Part shown: positions 18,101-26,264 of the stretch, piece after piece
Numbering within the stretch: position 1 is the first letter of the stretch
Layout: each line of letters opens with the position of its first letter
From: Rhizobium sp. NZLR1
GTDB taxonomy: Bacteria; Pseudomonadota; Alphaproteobacteria; Rhizobiales; Rhizobiaceae
Reading direction: 5' to 3'
Assembly: GCF_017357385.1 (NCBI RefSeq)
Contig: NZ_CP071632.1
Location: 3,353,501-3,417,500, forward strand
DNA length: 64,000 nt
Notes under the pieces: generated by a model
What the model was told of the DNA's origin: nothing
The model's input: only the letters and a program-made list of their open reading frames with translations
Database searches by the model: none
Program-made: the position numbers and the translations under genes

Positions 18101-18566
18101 GGTCGAGCTTTTCCAGCGCCTCGCGCACGCGGGCAAAATCGGCCGAAATCCCAGGATCGCCAGCGATCCTGGGATCGCTAGCAACCCGCCCGCCGTCAAC
18201 CGCGCGACGCGCCGTCTCGCGCACTTCGAAGATACCGAGCACATAGGCCCGCTCAGGCGACGGTGAGAAGCTTTCGATCTGGATGCGCTCATGGCCGAGA
18301 CCGGCTGCATCGAAGCAGATGGCGTTTTCCTCGCTACCGAACACCAACGCGCGGCGTTCCCTATCCTCGCGCTCCTCTTCCTCGGGACGGTCGAACAGCT
18401 CGCGGCTGCGCCGGCCGATGAAATCGGAAATCTCGCGGCCCAGGAAATCGGCATAGGCCTCGTTGACGGCGACATAGCGCAGCTCGCTGTTCTTGACATA
18501 GGCCGGGGTGTCCAGATCAGCGATCCGGCGGCAAGCCAATTCCAATAGATCCCCGGCTGATTTCAA
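15165..18566 (-). CDS. Soluble multi-PAS hybrid sensor histidine kinase with two receiver domains
   Basis: The protein has 1133 residues and no membrane segment. PAS-like regions lie at about 15-115, 200-310, 330-445 and 460-575, with a short remnant near 155-185. The kinase core follows: H-box LANMSHEIRTPMNG with phospho-acceptor H606, N-box near 718-728 (NLVGNAVKFT), DTGIGIP near 755 and GTGLGLA near 785. Two receivers follow: REC1 with D896 in LDYHMPDMNG and K948, and REC2 with D1052 in MDVSMPVMNG and K1106. Two receivers in series suggest a phosphorelay or sink, with no Hpt domain visible. The PAS domains probably sense redox state or a small ligand in the cytoplasm. It is monocistronic. 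Confidence 0.9.
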   Translation of the reverse strand: MKSAGDLLELACRRIADLDTPAYVKNSELRYVAVNEAYADFLGREISDFIGRRSRELFDRPEEEEREDRERRALVFGSEENAICFDAAGLGHERIQIESFSPSPERAYVLGIFEVRETARRAVDGGRVASDPRIAGDPGISADFARVREALEKLDHPIGIFAGDGRPLIVNAAYRNSAKPAAPGDTGWHESVNERDLLRIIMEDLPVAVFVRDDRHRLVYANQYYETFGGYDRSQVLGMTEHEMFGPEDGEAIYQENRLALEDGLSKEIESQMPSKDGRIHPLISRVNRVVTPDGRTYVVGSFSDISPLKERETALIEAKKQEEVLHRDIESILRSLPVGVLILDNDHRILYVNDEFYSIWDLPPDDPFDGRPFIDVIRRNSELGRYDGTQTPDEIYAFRKHLFETDAPEPIELDWAGGKSVIFDSRRISNDRILLSYADITAVREREKEIHEARAALERLGEMMRDATHAMSQGLAIVQDGIIKLSNESLSEILRIPASHIEPGEGWIGLFDFCAARGDFHDAAAEILQGWRANIASKQPISTVFHVAGERWVNMEATVSEGQHWVALFTDVTELKSREEDLRQLLSRAEAADRAKSEFLANMSHEIRTPMNGVLGMAELLAKTNLDTRQKTFIDIIVKSGNALLTIINDILDFSKIDAGQMKLRKAAFDITEAVEDVATLLSSHAAEKNIELLVRAAPDLPAAVIGDAGRFRQIVTNLVGNAVKFTERGHVFVDVGFQTVAGGEILASVRIEDTGIGIPREKLESVFDKFSQVDASSTRRHEGTGLGLAITAGLVDLFGGYLNVESEWGKGSVFTVNLPFAVAAARLEPKPLPINVQGARVLVVDDNDVNRRILTEQLSLWGFDGVAAEGGGTGLAILEAAADLGITVDAVVLDYHMPDMNGADVARRLRADPRFVELPIIFLTSMDISGTEKEFAALNGHAHLMKPARANVLRNTVVEVVRAGRVKQVSEAEIARLQAQAVVPAPPPEPMPQQRAPEFVDVLVAEDNEVNQIVFTQILQGTGLSFLVVDNGEQAVAAWERHTPRIIMMDVSMPVMNGHEATRTIRAREKGQGHRVPIIGVTAHALESDRDLCLDAGMDDYMSKPISPELLEEKIRQWLLKDEQQPGRTSY

Positions 18567-18906
18567 GAAATTGTCGCTCCCGCAATGAATGAAATATCAA
18601 CTACAAAGACTGTAACACCAAGGCTTTTAACAAGGTTTTAACCATAAATTTTAGCGGGGGAATTTTACGAGCCCGCTCACCAGGCTGAAACTGCCTCACA
18701 TTGGGAGCCCGGACTTGCACGAGACTGAAAAGCGGCGATATCGGCGGCAATGCCACCCTATGCATCATTCCACCCCCTGCCGGGACCCGTTGGAATCATG
18801 ACGAAAATTTAATGCGGGAAGCGCTTGCGCGGCCATTTCGCCGCCGCGATCCGGGCGGAGTCTGGACATGGCTTTATCGAAGCCAGTCTAAATCAAGGAA
18901 AACAGC
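18567..18906. other. Divergent intergenic region, 340 bases
   Basis: This lies between the histidine kinase start and the small secreted protein. The first 90 bases are AT-rich compared with the surroundings and probably hold the kinase promoter. I see no RNA gene or clear repeat. Confidence 0.4.
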
Positions 18907-19224
18907 ATGTCCGTTCTTCATAAGACCATGGCGACGGGCCTGATCGCGCTGACCCTTGTCAGCGCCTCGCTCGCCACCGCCACCACCGCCGATGCCCGTC
19001 CACGCGATGCCTTCTGGGGCGGGCTTGCCGCCGGCGTCGTCGGCGGCGCTCTGCTGTCCGAGGCCGCACGCCCGGCCTATCCCGCTTATCCTGCCTACCC
19101 CGCCTATCCCGCTTATCGCCCCTATCCGGTCTACCGGACCTACTACCGGCCGTCGTATTGCCACCTCGAATGGCGGCGCGACGATTGGGGCGATCCCTAC
19201 CGCGTCAAAGTCTGCACCGAATAG
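18907..19224 (+). CDS. Small secreted protein with a PAY-type tandem repeat
   Basis: The protein has 105 residues. It starts with a signal peptide (hydrophobic core about residues 8-28, cleavage probably after ATTADA), then a Gly/Ala stretch WGGLAAGVVGGALL that may insert in or lie on a membrane. Next comes a repeat of the unit PAY (five copies near residues 58-72) and a Tyr/Arg-rich end containing YCHLEWRRDDWG and a second Cys near the C-terminus (RVKVC). Two Cys could form a disulfide in the periplasm. Such short proteins with a 'CHLEWRR' end are common in rhizobia and of unknown role. The ribosome site is AAGGAAAACAGC. Confidence 0.7.
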   Translation: MSVLHKTMATGLIALTLVSASLATATTADARPRDAFWGGLAAGVVGGALLSEAARPAYPAYPAYPAYPAYRPYPVYRTYYRPSYCHLEWRRDDWGDPYRVKVCTE

Positions 19225-19522
19225 CTGAAACCGCAACCGGCGCCACTTGACCTCCCGGCGGCGCCGGGCCAACAGCAGCTTCGGCATCAATGCCGATGGC
19301 GCAGTGTCCGCAACATCGCTCGATCCGATGAAGCGCTTTGGCTCCACAGTATCGGAGCACCAATTGCGCGCTGCATCCTCGATAAGCGATCTATTCGTCA
19401 CTCTGTTAAATATCGCAAAAGGCAGCTAGTAATCCCCTCGAAGCGTTCGTGCTTTTCGCTTTCGCTATCGATCGAATTTCGAGCATCAGCCGGATATTTA
19501 ACATGCGGAGGGCAGAGGCGGA
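19225..19522. other. Intergenic region, 298 bases
   Basis: No gene seen. A short hairpin TTCGGCATCAATGCCGA lies at about 19278-19294 but lacks a T-run. A ribosome-site-like GCAGAGGCGGA precedes the next start. Confidence 0.35.
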
Positions 19523-20446
19523 ATGGCCTTGAAAATCCCGGCTGCCGGTTGGGCGGCAGACGTAGTCGGCTTCCTATCCCGAAACATCCCGCGCGGCGAT
19601 GGGGAAGAGGGCTGGAACCATATGTTCCTGACGGCCTATCAGATCGGTTGCGAAGCTCTGGTGGCACTCGGACAGGCCGATGAAACCCGCGGGGGCACAA
19701 TCCCGCGTAAGAATGCTCAGCTACCTCTCGAACTGCCACGCTGGGACGATCTGTGCGTCTCGGTGCTTCGGCTGGCGGCACAACAGAGGCTGCTATCTTA
19801 TCGCCTGCCTGATGGCAGCGTGCCTCTATCGACGGGCGGCTTTCTCGTTTACCGGTTAGGCGCACCACCTCCGCCTCCGCCGAATATCGCGGCTGCAAAC
19901 GGTCTTGGTCCTGCGTTCGCAACATCCGAGGTCTTGCCTGTCATTCGGGCATTGGGGCTGCTTGCCGAAGGCCGTTGGACGGAGATTGCTGAAACCGTGT
20001 TCTGGCGGGACTGGCCAGAGGAATGGGAAATGAGTTTCACCTCCGATCCCCGTTTCTCTAACGCATTGGAGCAAGCTCTTGTCAGGATACCGGCTGATAT
20101 CCGCGCCGAAATGGACAAACTTGTCACCATCACCGATGCGCAGGTGACAGCCGAGATGCAACGAAGTGCGGCAGCTTTAGAGGAGTCACGCGCCAAATAT
20201 GGGCCGAACGCCAACATGATAAGTTCATCCGACACTCCGGAACGGGCACGAAGTAGCTTGGAGTTTATATCCCGGCACGAGCTTGACTGGCTGTTCTTCC
20301 GTCGCTGGCGCCTGACTGACGGGTGGCTCACGCCGAAAGACGCAGGCAAAGCGCTCGAAATCTTTCACGACGATCTCGCTATCGCCATGCGGTGCGCCGT
20401 CATTGAACGGCTCTATCCGAACTTGGTGTTTGCGGCCACCAGATAG
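19523..20446 (+). CDS. Unknown protein in operon with alkC-like gene
   Basis: The protein has 307 residues, is soluble with no signal peptide, and I recognise no family. It has an N-terminal helical region (AAGWAADVVGFLSRNIPRG), a Pro-rich linker with six consecutive Pro at about residue 114-120, and an amphipathic charged middle (ITDAQVTAEMQRSAAALEES, a likely coiled coil near 210-230). The end is Trp-rich: ELDWLFFRRWRLTDGWLTP. Its stop is 14 bases before the AlkC-like start, so the two are probably cotranscribed. Codon use is a little less GC-rich than that of its neighbours, which may indicate transfer. Confidence 0.65.
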   Translation: MALKIPAAGWAADVVGFLSRNIPRGDGEEGWNHMFLTAYQIGCEALVALGQADETRGGTIPRKNAQLPLELPRWDDLCVSVLRLAAQQRLLSYRLPDGSVPLSTGGFLVYRLGAPPPPPPNIAAANGLGPAFATSEVLPVIRALGLLAEGRWTEIAETVFWRDWPEEWEMSFTSDPRFSNALEQALVRIPADIRAEMDKLVTITDAQVTAEMQRSAAALEESRAKYGPNANMISSSDTPERARSSLEFISRHELDWLFFRRWRLTDGWLTPKDAGKALEIFHDDLAIAMRCAVIERLYPNLVFAATR

Positions 20447-20460
20447 GTAGGAGGATCAGC

Positions 20461-21576
20461 ATGCCGGAACCGCTCAAGAACCTGCTGCATCAGGCGCTGG
20501 TCGGCGACATGGCCGATCGCATCGCCGCCCATGCGCCCGCCTTCGACAAGGGCCGTTTCGTGACGCTGGCGACCGATGGCCTCGGGGAGATGGAGTTGAT
20601 GGAACGCTCGGCCCTGATCCGCGACGCGCTGTTTGCCACGCTTCCCGATGATTTTCCTGGGGCGGCCGCTATCCTGAAGGCGAGCCTCCCTGCATCAGGC
20701 AGGCCCGGTCTATCAGGCTGGATGCTGCTGCCGGTCAACCAGTTCATCGCCACACGCGGCCTTGATCATTTCGAACTCGGTCTCGATCTCCTGAAGGCGC
20801 TGACGCCGTATTTCACCGCCGAATTCGGCATCCGCCCGTTCATCCACCGCGACCAGCAGCGTGCGCTTGCCATCATTTCCGGCTGGGTCGACGATCCCGA
20901 TCGGCATGTGCGCCGGCTGGCGAGCGAGGGAACGCGGCCACGTCTGCCTTGGGCGATGCGCCTGTCGCAGCTCGTGAAGGATCCGGCGCCGATCCTGCCG
21001 ATCCTGACCGAATTGATCGACGATCCGGAGGATTATGTTCGCCGCTCCGTCGCCAACAGCCTGAACGATATCGCCAAGGATCATCCGGACATGGTCGCCG
21101 CCTTCATCGCCGGCCACATCGAAAACGCCACCCGCGAACGCCGTTGGCTGCTGAAGCACGCCTCCCGCACGCTTTTGAAGAAGGGCCATACGCAGGCGCT
21201 CGCCAATTTCGGCTTCGGCGCGGCTGCCTCGCTCGCATGCGAATTGCGGCTCGCAAACAGCGAGGTGCTCTTCGGCGAAGGGCTGGATTTCGAAATCCGC
21301 GTGACGAATGCCGGCGAGACCCCGCAATCGCTGATGATCGACTACGCCATCCACCACGTGAAGGGTGACGGTTCGCTCTCGCCCAAGGTCTTCAAGTGCA
21401 AGACGATCATGCTCGCGCCGGGCCAAAGCCACGCGATCGAGCGCCGCCACGCCATGCGGCCGATTACCACGCGGCGCTATTATCCCGGTAAACATCGCAT
21501 CGCCATCCTCGTCAACGGCGCGGAGACCGCATCGGAAAGCTTCGTCCTCGTCATGCCTTCTCTTGAGCCTGGCTGA
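20461..21576 (+). CDS. DNA alkylation repair protein of the AlkC/AlkD (ALK) superfamily
   Basis: The protein has 371 residues. The N-terminal 250 residues are HEAT-like helical repeats, with the family stretch HVRRLASEGTRPRLPWAMRL (about residues 144-163), then DPEDYVRRSVANSLNDIAKDHP and RRWLLKHASRTLLKKGH. The C-terminal 115 residues are all-beta and look like the Ig-like domain typical of AlkC glycosylases, which remove 3-methyladenine-type lesions. The ribosome site is TAGGAGGATCAGC. An unknown gene lies directly upstream. A DNA-glycosylase function is a family inference; key residues were not checked against a structure. Confidence 0.8.
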   Translation: MPEPLKNLLHQALVGDMADRIAAHAPAFDKGRFVTLATDGLGEMELMERSALIRDALFATLPDDFPGAAAILKASLPASGRPGLSGWMLLPVNQFIATRGLDHFELGLDLLKALTPYFTAEFGIRPFIHRDQQRALAIISGWVDDPDRHVRRLASEGTRPRLPWAMRLSQLVKDPAPILPILTELIDDPEDYVRRSVANSLNDIAKDHPDMVAAFIAGHIENATRERRWLLKHASRTLLKKGHTQALANFGFGAAASLACELRLANSEVLFGEGLDFEIRVTNAGETPQSLMIDYAIHHVKGDGSLSPKVFKCKTIMLAPGQSHAIERRHAMRPITTRRYYPGKHRIAILVNGAETASESFVLVMPSLEPG

Positions 21577-21870
21577 GGCTTTCTTGTGCACTGCACTTGA
21601 CTTTGTGAGAGAACTAGCCCAAATGCGGCTCAGCTTTCACCCTTCCGGCCGCCGCGTGAGCGTGCCCCTGCTAGAAAATACGGACGCAGGAAGAAGGGAC
21701 AAAAGCGCATTTCGATAGAGCGCCGCACTCCCATGAGCGGCCAGAAGCGCTGGAAAGCTTTTTCCAACTCACAAGTTCCCACTTCACGCGGGGTTCTTGA
21801 CGCCAGAATGAAACCGGATCGCATGGTGCGTTCCGGCGATAGTCGTTGTGGCGCCCCGAAAGGTTATGCC
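21577..21870. other. Long leader region before the DEAD-box helicase
   Basis: This 294-base region has no convincing gene. The frame of the helicase is open from an ATG at 21733, but this upstream part is not helicase-like. Long leaders are common before DEAD-box cold-response genes, so this may be transcribed and structured. Confidence 0.35.
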
Positions 21871-23502
21871 TTGACTAATTTTGAATCGCTTGGTGTCTCC
21901 AAGCCGATCGTCGCTACTTTGTTCCAGCTCGGCATCGAAACGCCGACGCCGATCCAGGAACATGCCATTCCCCTCCTTCTCGAAGGCCGCGACCTGATCG
22001 GTCTTGCCCAGACCGGCACCGGCAAGACGGCCGCTTTCGGCCTGCCGCTCATCGAAAAGCTGCTTGCCGACGAACGTCGCCCCGACAACCGCACGACGCG
22101 GACGCTGATCCTGGCGCCGACCCGCGAACTGGTGAACCAGATCGCCGAGAGCCTGAAGAAGTTCATCCGCAAGTCGCATCTGCGCATCAACGTCGTCGTC
22201 GGTGGCGTTTCGATCAACAAGCAGCAGCTTCAGCTCGAAAAGGGCACCGATATCCTCGTCGCCACGCCCGGCCGCCTGCTCGACCTCATCAATCGCCGGG
22301 CGATCTCGCTGACCACAGTCCGCTATCTCGTGCTTGATGAAGCCGATCAGATGCTCGACCTCGGCTTCGTTCACGATCTGCGCAAGATCGCCAAGATGGT
22401 GCCGAAGAAGCGCCAGACCATGCTTTTCTCGGCCACCATGCCGAAGGCAATCGCCGATCTCGCCGGTGACTACCTCGTCGATCCCGTCAAGGTCGAAGTC
22501 ACACCGCCCGGCAAGGCTGCCGACAAGGTCGAGCAATACGTCCATTTCGTCGGCGGCAAGAACGACAAGACGGAACTGCTCCGCAAGTCGCTGACCGAAA
22601 ACCCCGATGGCCGCGCCATCGTCTTCCTGCGCACCAAGCACGGTGCGGAGAAGCTGATGAAGCATCTCGAAAACATCGGCTATTCCGTCGCCTCGATCCA
22701 CGGCAACAAGAGCCAGGGGCAACGTGAGCGAGCGCTGAAGGCCTTCCGCGACGGCAGCATCAAGACACTGATCGCCACCGACGTTGCCGCCCGCGGCATC
22801 GACATCCCGGCCGTCAGCCATGTCTACAACTACGACCTGCCCGAAGTGCCCGACGCCTACGTTCACCGCATCGGCCGCACGGCGCGCGCCGGTCGCGACG
22901 GCATCGCGATTGCCTTCTGCGCCCCCGACGAAGCCAAGTTGCTGCGTGACATCGAGCGCCTGATGGGCATCGACATCGCAGTCGCAAGCGGCGAGCCGCC
23001 GGCAAATATCAGTGGCGGCCCCCGCCGCGCTAACGGCAATGGCAACAACCGCAATCGTGGTGGCGGCCAAGGTCAGGCGCGCGAAGGTCAGGGTCGTGGC
23101 GAAGGCCGTGGCGATCAGAACCGTTCGGAGCATCGCGGCAGCCACCAGGAGCGCCGTCCGCGTCCCGAACGCACCGCTCGCAACGAGGATTTCCGCGGCC
23201 AGCGCCGCGGCGAAGCCACCCCGAATCTTGGTCCCGACAACGATCTGGCCTCGACCTCCGACTTCCGCCCCTCGGCAAAGCCGCAGCGTCCCGCCCATGG
23301 CGGCCATGCCAATGGCGAGCCGAGCGGTCATCATCGCGGCAACGGCCGCCACGCCCACGGCCGCCCGGCTCGCAAGCACGGTGAAGACCGCGGCCCACAG
23401 CAGGCCCAGGGCGGGGAACCCCGTCGCGACGGCAACGGCGGCGACCGTCGCGGTGGCTCCGGCTCCCGCAATGGCGGCGGCCAGCGCCGCGAACGCGCCT
23501 AA
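21871..23502 (+). CDS. DEAD-box RNA helicase with Arg/Gly/Asn-rich tail
   Basis: The protein has 543 residues from a TTG start preceded by AAAGG, which gives TNFESLGVSKPI, the typical N-terminus. Motifs in order: Q-motif TPTPIQ, I AQTGTGKT, Ia PTRELVNQ, Ib TPGRLLD, II DEAD, III SAT, IV FLRTKHGAEKL, V DVAARGIDIP and VI HRIGRTARAGRDG. From about residue 390 the chain becomes a low-complexity basic tail rich in G, N, R, Q and H, which is expected to bind RNA. It is probably an RhlE/DeaD-like helicase for ribosome assembly or RNA decay at low temperature. It ends at a strong terminator. Confidence 0.92.
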   Translation: MTNFESLGVSKPIVATLFQLGIETPTPIQEHAIPLLLEGRDLIGLAQTGTGKTAAFGLPLIEKLLADERRPDNRTTRTLILAPTRELVNQIAESLKKFIRKSHLRINVVVGGVSINKQQLQLEKGTDILVATPGRLLDLINRRAISLTTVRYLVLDEADQMLDLGFVHDLRKIAKMVPKKRQTMLFSATMPKAIADLAGDYLVDPVKVEVTPPGKAADKVEQYVHFVGGKNDKTELLRKSLTENPDGRAIVFLRTKHGAEKLMKHLENIGYSVASIHGNKSQGQRERALKAFRDGSIKTLIATDVAARGIDIPAVSHVYNYDLPEVPDAYVHRIGRTARAGRDGIAIAFCAPDEAKLLRDIERLMGIDIAVASGEPPANISGGPRRANGNGNNRNRGGGQGQAREGQGRGEGRGDQNRSEHRGSHQERRPRPERTARNEDFRGQRRGEATPNLGPDNDLASTSDFRPSAKPQRPAHGGHANGEPSGHHRGNGRHAHGRPARKHGEDRGPQQAQGGEPRRDGNGGDRRGGSGSRNGGGQRRERA

Positions 23503-23524
23503 GCATCGATAGACTGAAAAGCAG

Positions 23525-23550
23525 AAAGGCCGGGATTTCCCGGCCTTTTT
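23525..23550 (+). terminator. Rho-independent terminator after the helicase
   Basis: AAGGCCGGG pairs with CCCGGCCTT around a 4-5 base loop, followed by a T-run. A-rich sequence on the other side means it may also stop transcripts from the convergent EamA gene. Confidence 0.85.
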
Positions 23551-23555
23551 GCTAT

Positions 23556-24452
23556 CTACGCTTCCGCAGGCTCGCTGAATGCCCTGCGGTTCGTCAGGTA
23601 GACCCCCGTCACGACCACCACGGTGCCGACGATCAACGGCAGCGTCAGCGGTTCCCCAAAAGCGATGAAGGCCTCAAGGGCGACGGCCGGCGGCATCAGG
23701 TAGATCAGCGAGGCAGCTCGTGAAACCTGGCCGCGGCGGATCAGATGAAGCAGCAACCCGACGCCACCCATCGACAGCCCGAAGACCGACCAGGCGAGCG
23801 CGCCATAGGCCTGCGCGGAGCCATCGAAATGCTGTTGCTCGAAAATGAGCGAAAGCGGCAGCGTGAGCATCAGCGCGCCGATATATTGCAGCGTCGCGAT
23901 GGTCCTGAGGTCGCCCGATTGCAGGTGCTTCTTCTGGTAAAGCGTGCCGTAGGTAACGGACCCCATGGCAATAAGGTTGATCGCCAGCGGCAGAGCGGCA
24001 TGTGTGAGATCGGCGGTTGCCGGATCGAGGAGCTTCGGCGAAATGGCGATGGCAATGCCGATGAAGCCGAGGCCAAGCCCGAATTTCTGTGCCTGTTGCA
24101 GCCGCTCGCCGACCAAGAAGGGAGCTGCCATTGCCGTCAAAAGCGGCTGCAGCGCCGCGATGATTCCCGATATGCCGGCCGGCACGCCGTTGGCAATCGC
24201 CCACCAGAGGCCGGCGAGATAGAAACCATGCAGGAAGAAACCGGAATAGATGGCGCGTAGCCACGTCGCCCGGCTTGTCGGCCATCGCGCCCGCGCCGCC
24301 AGGCAGAGCCCCAGGAAGGCCGCCGCCGACAGCGCGTAGCGGATCGAAAGAAAGGTGAAGGGCTCGGAATGCAGCGAGGCGTATTTCGCCACCACCCAGC
24401 CCGTTGACCAGAGCAGGACGAAAACGGCGGGGGCAAGGCGATCGAGGGACAT
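23556..24452 (-). CDS. EamA/DMT-family membrane transporter
   Basis: The 298-residue protein has about ten hydrophobic segments arranged as two EamA repeats. The first begins LAPAVFVLLWSTGWVVAKY, typical of RhaT/EamA exporters of amino acids or metabolites. The frame extends to 24677, but the extra 75 residues are not family-like, so I use the ATG at 24452. The substrate cannot be told. The gene stands alone, convergent with the helicase and sharing its terminator. Confidence 0.85.
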   Translation of the reverse strand: MSLDRLAPAVFVLLWSTGWVVAKYASLHSEPFTFLSIRYALSAAAFLGLCLAARARWPTSRATWLRAIYSGFFLHGFYLAGLWWAIANGVPAGISGIIAALQPLLTAMAAPFLVGERLQQAQKFGLGLGFIGIAIAISPKLLDPATADLTHAALPLAINLIAMGSVTYGTLYQKKHLQSGDLRTIATLQYIGALMLTLPLSLIFEQQHFDGSAQAYGALAWSVFGLSMGGVGLLLHLIRRGQVSRAASLIYLMPPAVALEAFIAFGEPLTLPLIVGTVVVVTGVYLTNRRAFSEPAEA

Positions 24453-24854
24453 GGGGATGCTCGCGAGAGAAGGGCTGGTCGCGCTGATAGCCGCACCCGG
24501 CCGTTCAGTCAAAGTCGAAGCGTTGATGCTTATTTGTAATTGCGCTGATGGTTGGGATTGCAGGACGAATCTGCCGGCTTTCCCCACTCTTCTCATCCCA
24601 GTGACAGGCACAGGATGAGGAGAGTGGGGTTCTGTCGGCGCCCAACAAACCACGGCGACCGAACGAAAAACGATCAAATGCTCAGATTTTGCGCAAGCCT
24701 GCAGATCGATTATCCGGCATGCCGCACCGCACCACTTTAAATGCCCGGATTTTCACCCGTTTCCCGCAGCGCAAAATCTTTTCCTCGAACTGCGCATGGT
24801 TCTTGCATTGCCATTTGCGTTGTATTCAAATGAACGAAAAGGGGAGCTGCACTT
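24453..24854. other. Divergent intergenic region with an inverted repeat, 402 bases
   Basis: This lies between the EamA gene and the ATP-grasp operon. It holds the inverted repeat at 24580-24631 and presumably both promoters. The 120 bases before the ATP-grasp start are AT-richer than the surroundings. No RNA gene seen. Confidence 0.4.
24580..24631. repeat. Imperfect inverted repeat, rhizobial mosaic type
   Basis: A 17-base arm at 24582-24598 (starting CCCCACTCT) pairs with 24613-24629 with one mismatch. The 14-base loop contains GTGACAGGCACAGG, which resembles the arms of the larger element at 41461-41600. It could act as a terminator-like hairpin or be a dispersed repeat. Confidence 0.7.
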
Positions 24855-26264
24855 TTGGCATTTGATGAAATGATTACCGGGGACGAAAATCCTCGCCCGC
24901 CTTATGAAAAATACTTCGAGTGGTACAACAGCCAAGACCGGGCGCATCTGATTGCCAAGTCCCGCGATGCGGAAAACATTTTCCGGAAGACCGGCATCAC
25001 CTTCGCGGTCTATGGCCATGCCGATAGCTCCGAAAAGCTCATCCCCTTCGATATCATTCCCCGCATCATCTCCGCCCGCGAATGGCGCAGGCTCGCCCAG
25101 GGCATCGAGCAGCGGGTGATCGCACTCAACGCCTTTCTCGACGATATCTACCATAAGCAGGAGATTATTCGCGCCGGCCGCATCCCGCGCGAGCTGATCG
25201 AGAACAACGTTACCTTCATCCCCGAGATGGTCGGCTTCCGCCCGCCCGGCGGCGTCTACACCCACATCGTCGGCACCGACATCGTGCGCACCGGCGAGGA
25301 CCAGTTCTACGTGCTCGAGGACAATGCGCGTACGCCTTCCGGCGTCAGCTACATGCTGGAAAACCGGGAAACCATGATGCAGATGTTCCCCGAGCTCTTT
25401 CATGAGAACAAGGTGCAGCGCGTCGAGGACTATCCCTACCTGCTGCGCCAGAGCCTCGCGTCCCTCGCTCCTCCCGGCTGCGCCGGCAAGCCGCGCGTCG
25501 CGGTACTGACGCCCGGCATCTACAATTCGGCCTATTACGAGCATTCCTTCCTCGCCGACATGATGGGCGTCGAACTGGTCGAGGGCTCGGATTTGCGCGT
25601 CATCGACGGCAAGGTGAAGATGCGGACGACCCGCGGTTACGAGGCGATCGACGTGCTCTACCGCCGCGTCGACGACGACTTCCTCGACCCCCTCACCTTC
25701 CGAGCTGATTCCGCGCTCGGCATTCCCGGCATCATGGACGTCTACCGCTCCGGCAATATCACCATCGCCAACGCACCTGGTACCGGCATTTGCGACGACA
25801 AGGCGATCTATTCCTATATGCCGGAGATCGTCGAATTCTACACCGGCAGCAAGGCGCTGCTGGAAAACGTGCCGACCTGGCGCTGTTCGGAGGCGAGCAG
25901 CCTGAAATACGTGCTGGAGCATCTGGAAGAGTTGGTGGTCAAGGAAGTGCACGGCTCGGGCGGCTACGGCATGCTGGTCGGCCCGACGGCTTCGAAGAAG
26001 GAGCGCGCCGATTTCGCTGAGAAGCTGAAGGCCAAGCCGAACAACTACATCGCCCAGCCGACGCTGTCGCTCTCCACCGTGCCAATCCTCGTCAACAAAG
26101 GGATTGCGCCGCGCCATGTCGACCTTCGCCCCTATGTGCTCGTATCTGACAAGGTTCAGATCATTCCGGGCGGGCTCACCCGCGTGGCGTTGAAGCAGGG
26201 ATCGCTGGTGGTCAATTCCAGCCAGGGCGGCGGCACCAAAGACACCTGGGTATTGGAGGACTGA
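24855..26264 (+). CDS. Circularly permuted ATP-grasp protein (DUF404/DUF407 type)
   Basis: The protein has 469 residues from a TTG start after GGGGAG. The family is a predicted ATP-dependent carboxylate-amine ligase with the ATP-grasp motifs in permuted order. Conserved stretches are GVYTHIVGTDIVRT, FYVLEDNARTPSGVSYML, GIYNSAYYEHSFLADMMG, then the later VVKEVHGSGGYGMLVGP and HVDLRPYVL. It is cotranscribed with an alpha-E protein (TGATG overlap) and a transglutaminase-like protein. Comparative-genomics work proposes that this trio makes or modifies a peptide-like molecule. The product is unknown, and the call on fold is much firmer than any call on function. Confidence 0.88.
   Translation: MAFDEMITGDENPRPPYEKYFEWYNSQDRAHLIAKSRDAENIFRKTGITFAVYGHADSSEKLIPFDIIPRIISAREWRRLAQGIEQRVIALNAFLDDIYHKQEIIRAGRIPRELIENNVTFIPEMVGFRPPGGVYTHIVGTDIVRTGEDQFYVLEDNARTPSGVSYMLENRETMMQMFPELFHENKVQRVEDYPYLLRQSLASLAPPGCAGKPRVAVLTPGIYNSAYYEHSFLADMMGVELVEGSDLRVIDGKVKMRTTRGYEAIDVLYRRVDDDFLDPLTFRADSALGIPGIMDVYRSGNITIANAPGTGICDDKAIYSYMPEIVEFYTGSKALLENVPTWRCSEASSLKYVLEHLEELVVKEVHGSGGYGMLVGPTASKKERADFAEKLKAKPNNYIAQPTLSLSTVPILVNKGIAPRHVDLRPYVLVSDKVQIIPGGLTRVALKQGSLVVNSSQGGGTKDTWVLED

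Noticed and set aside
21784..23379. A 531-residue minus-strand open frame
   Set aside because: It lies opposite the DEAD-box helicase, with no family pattern of its own.
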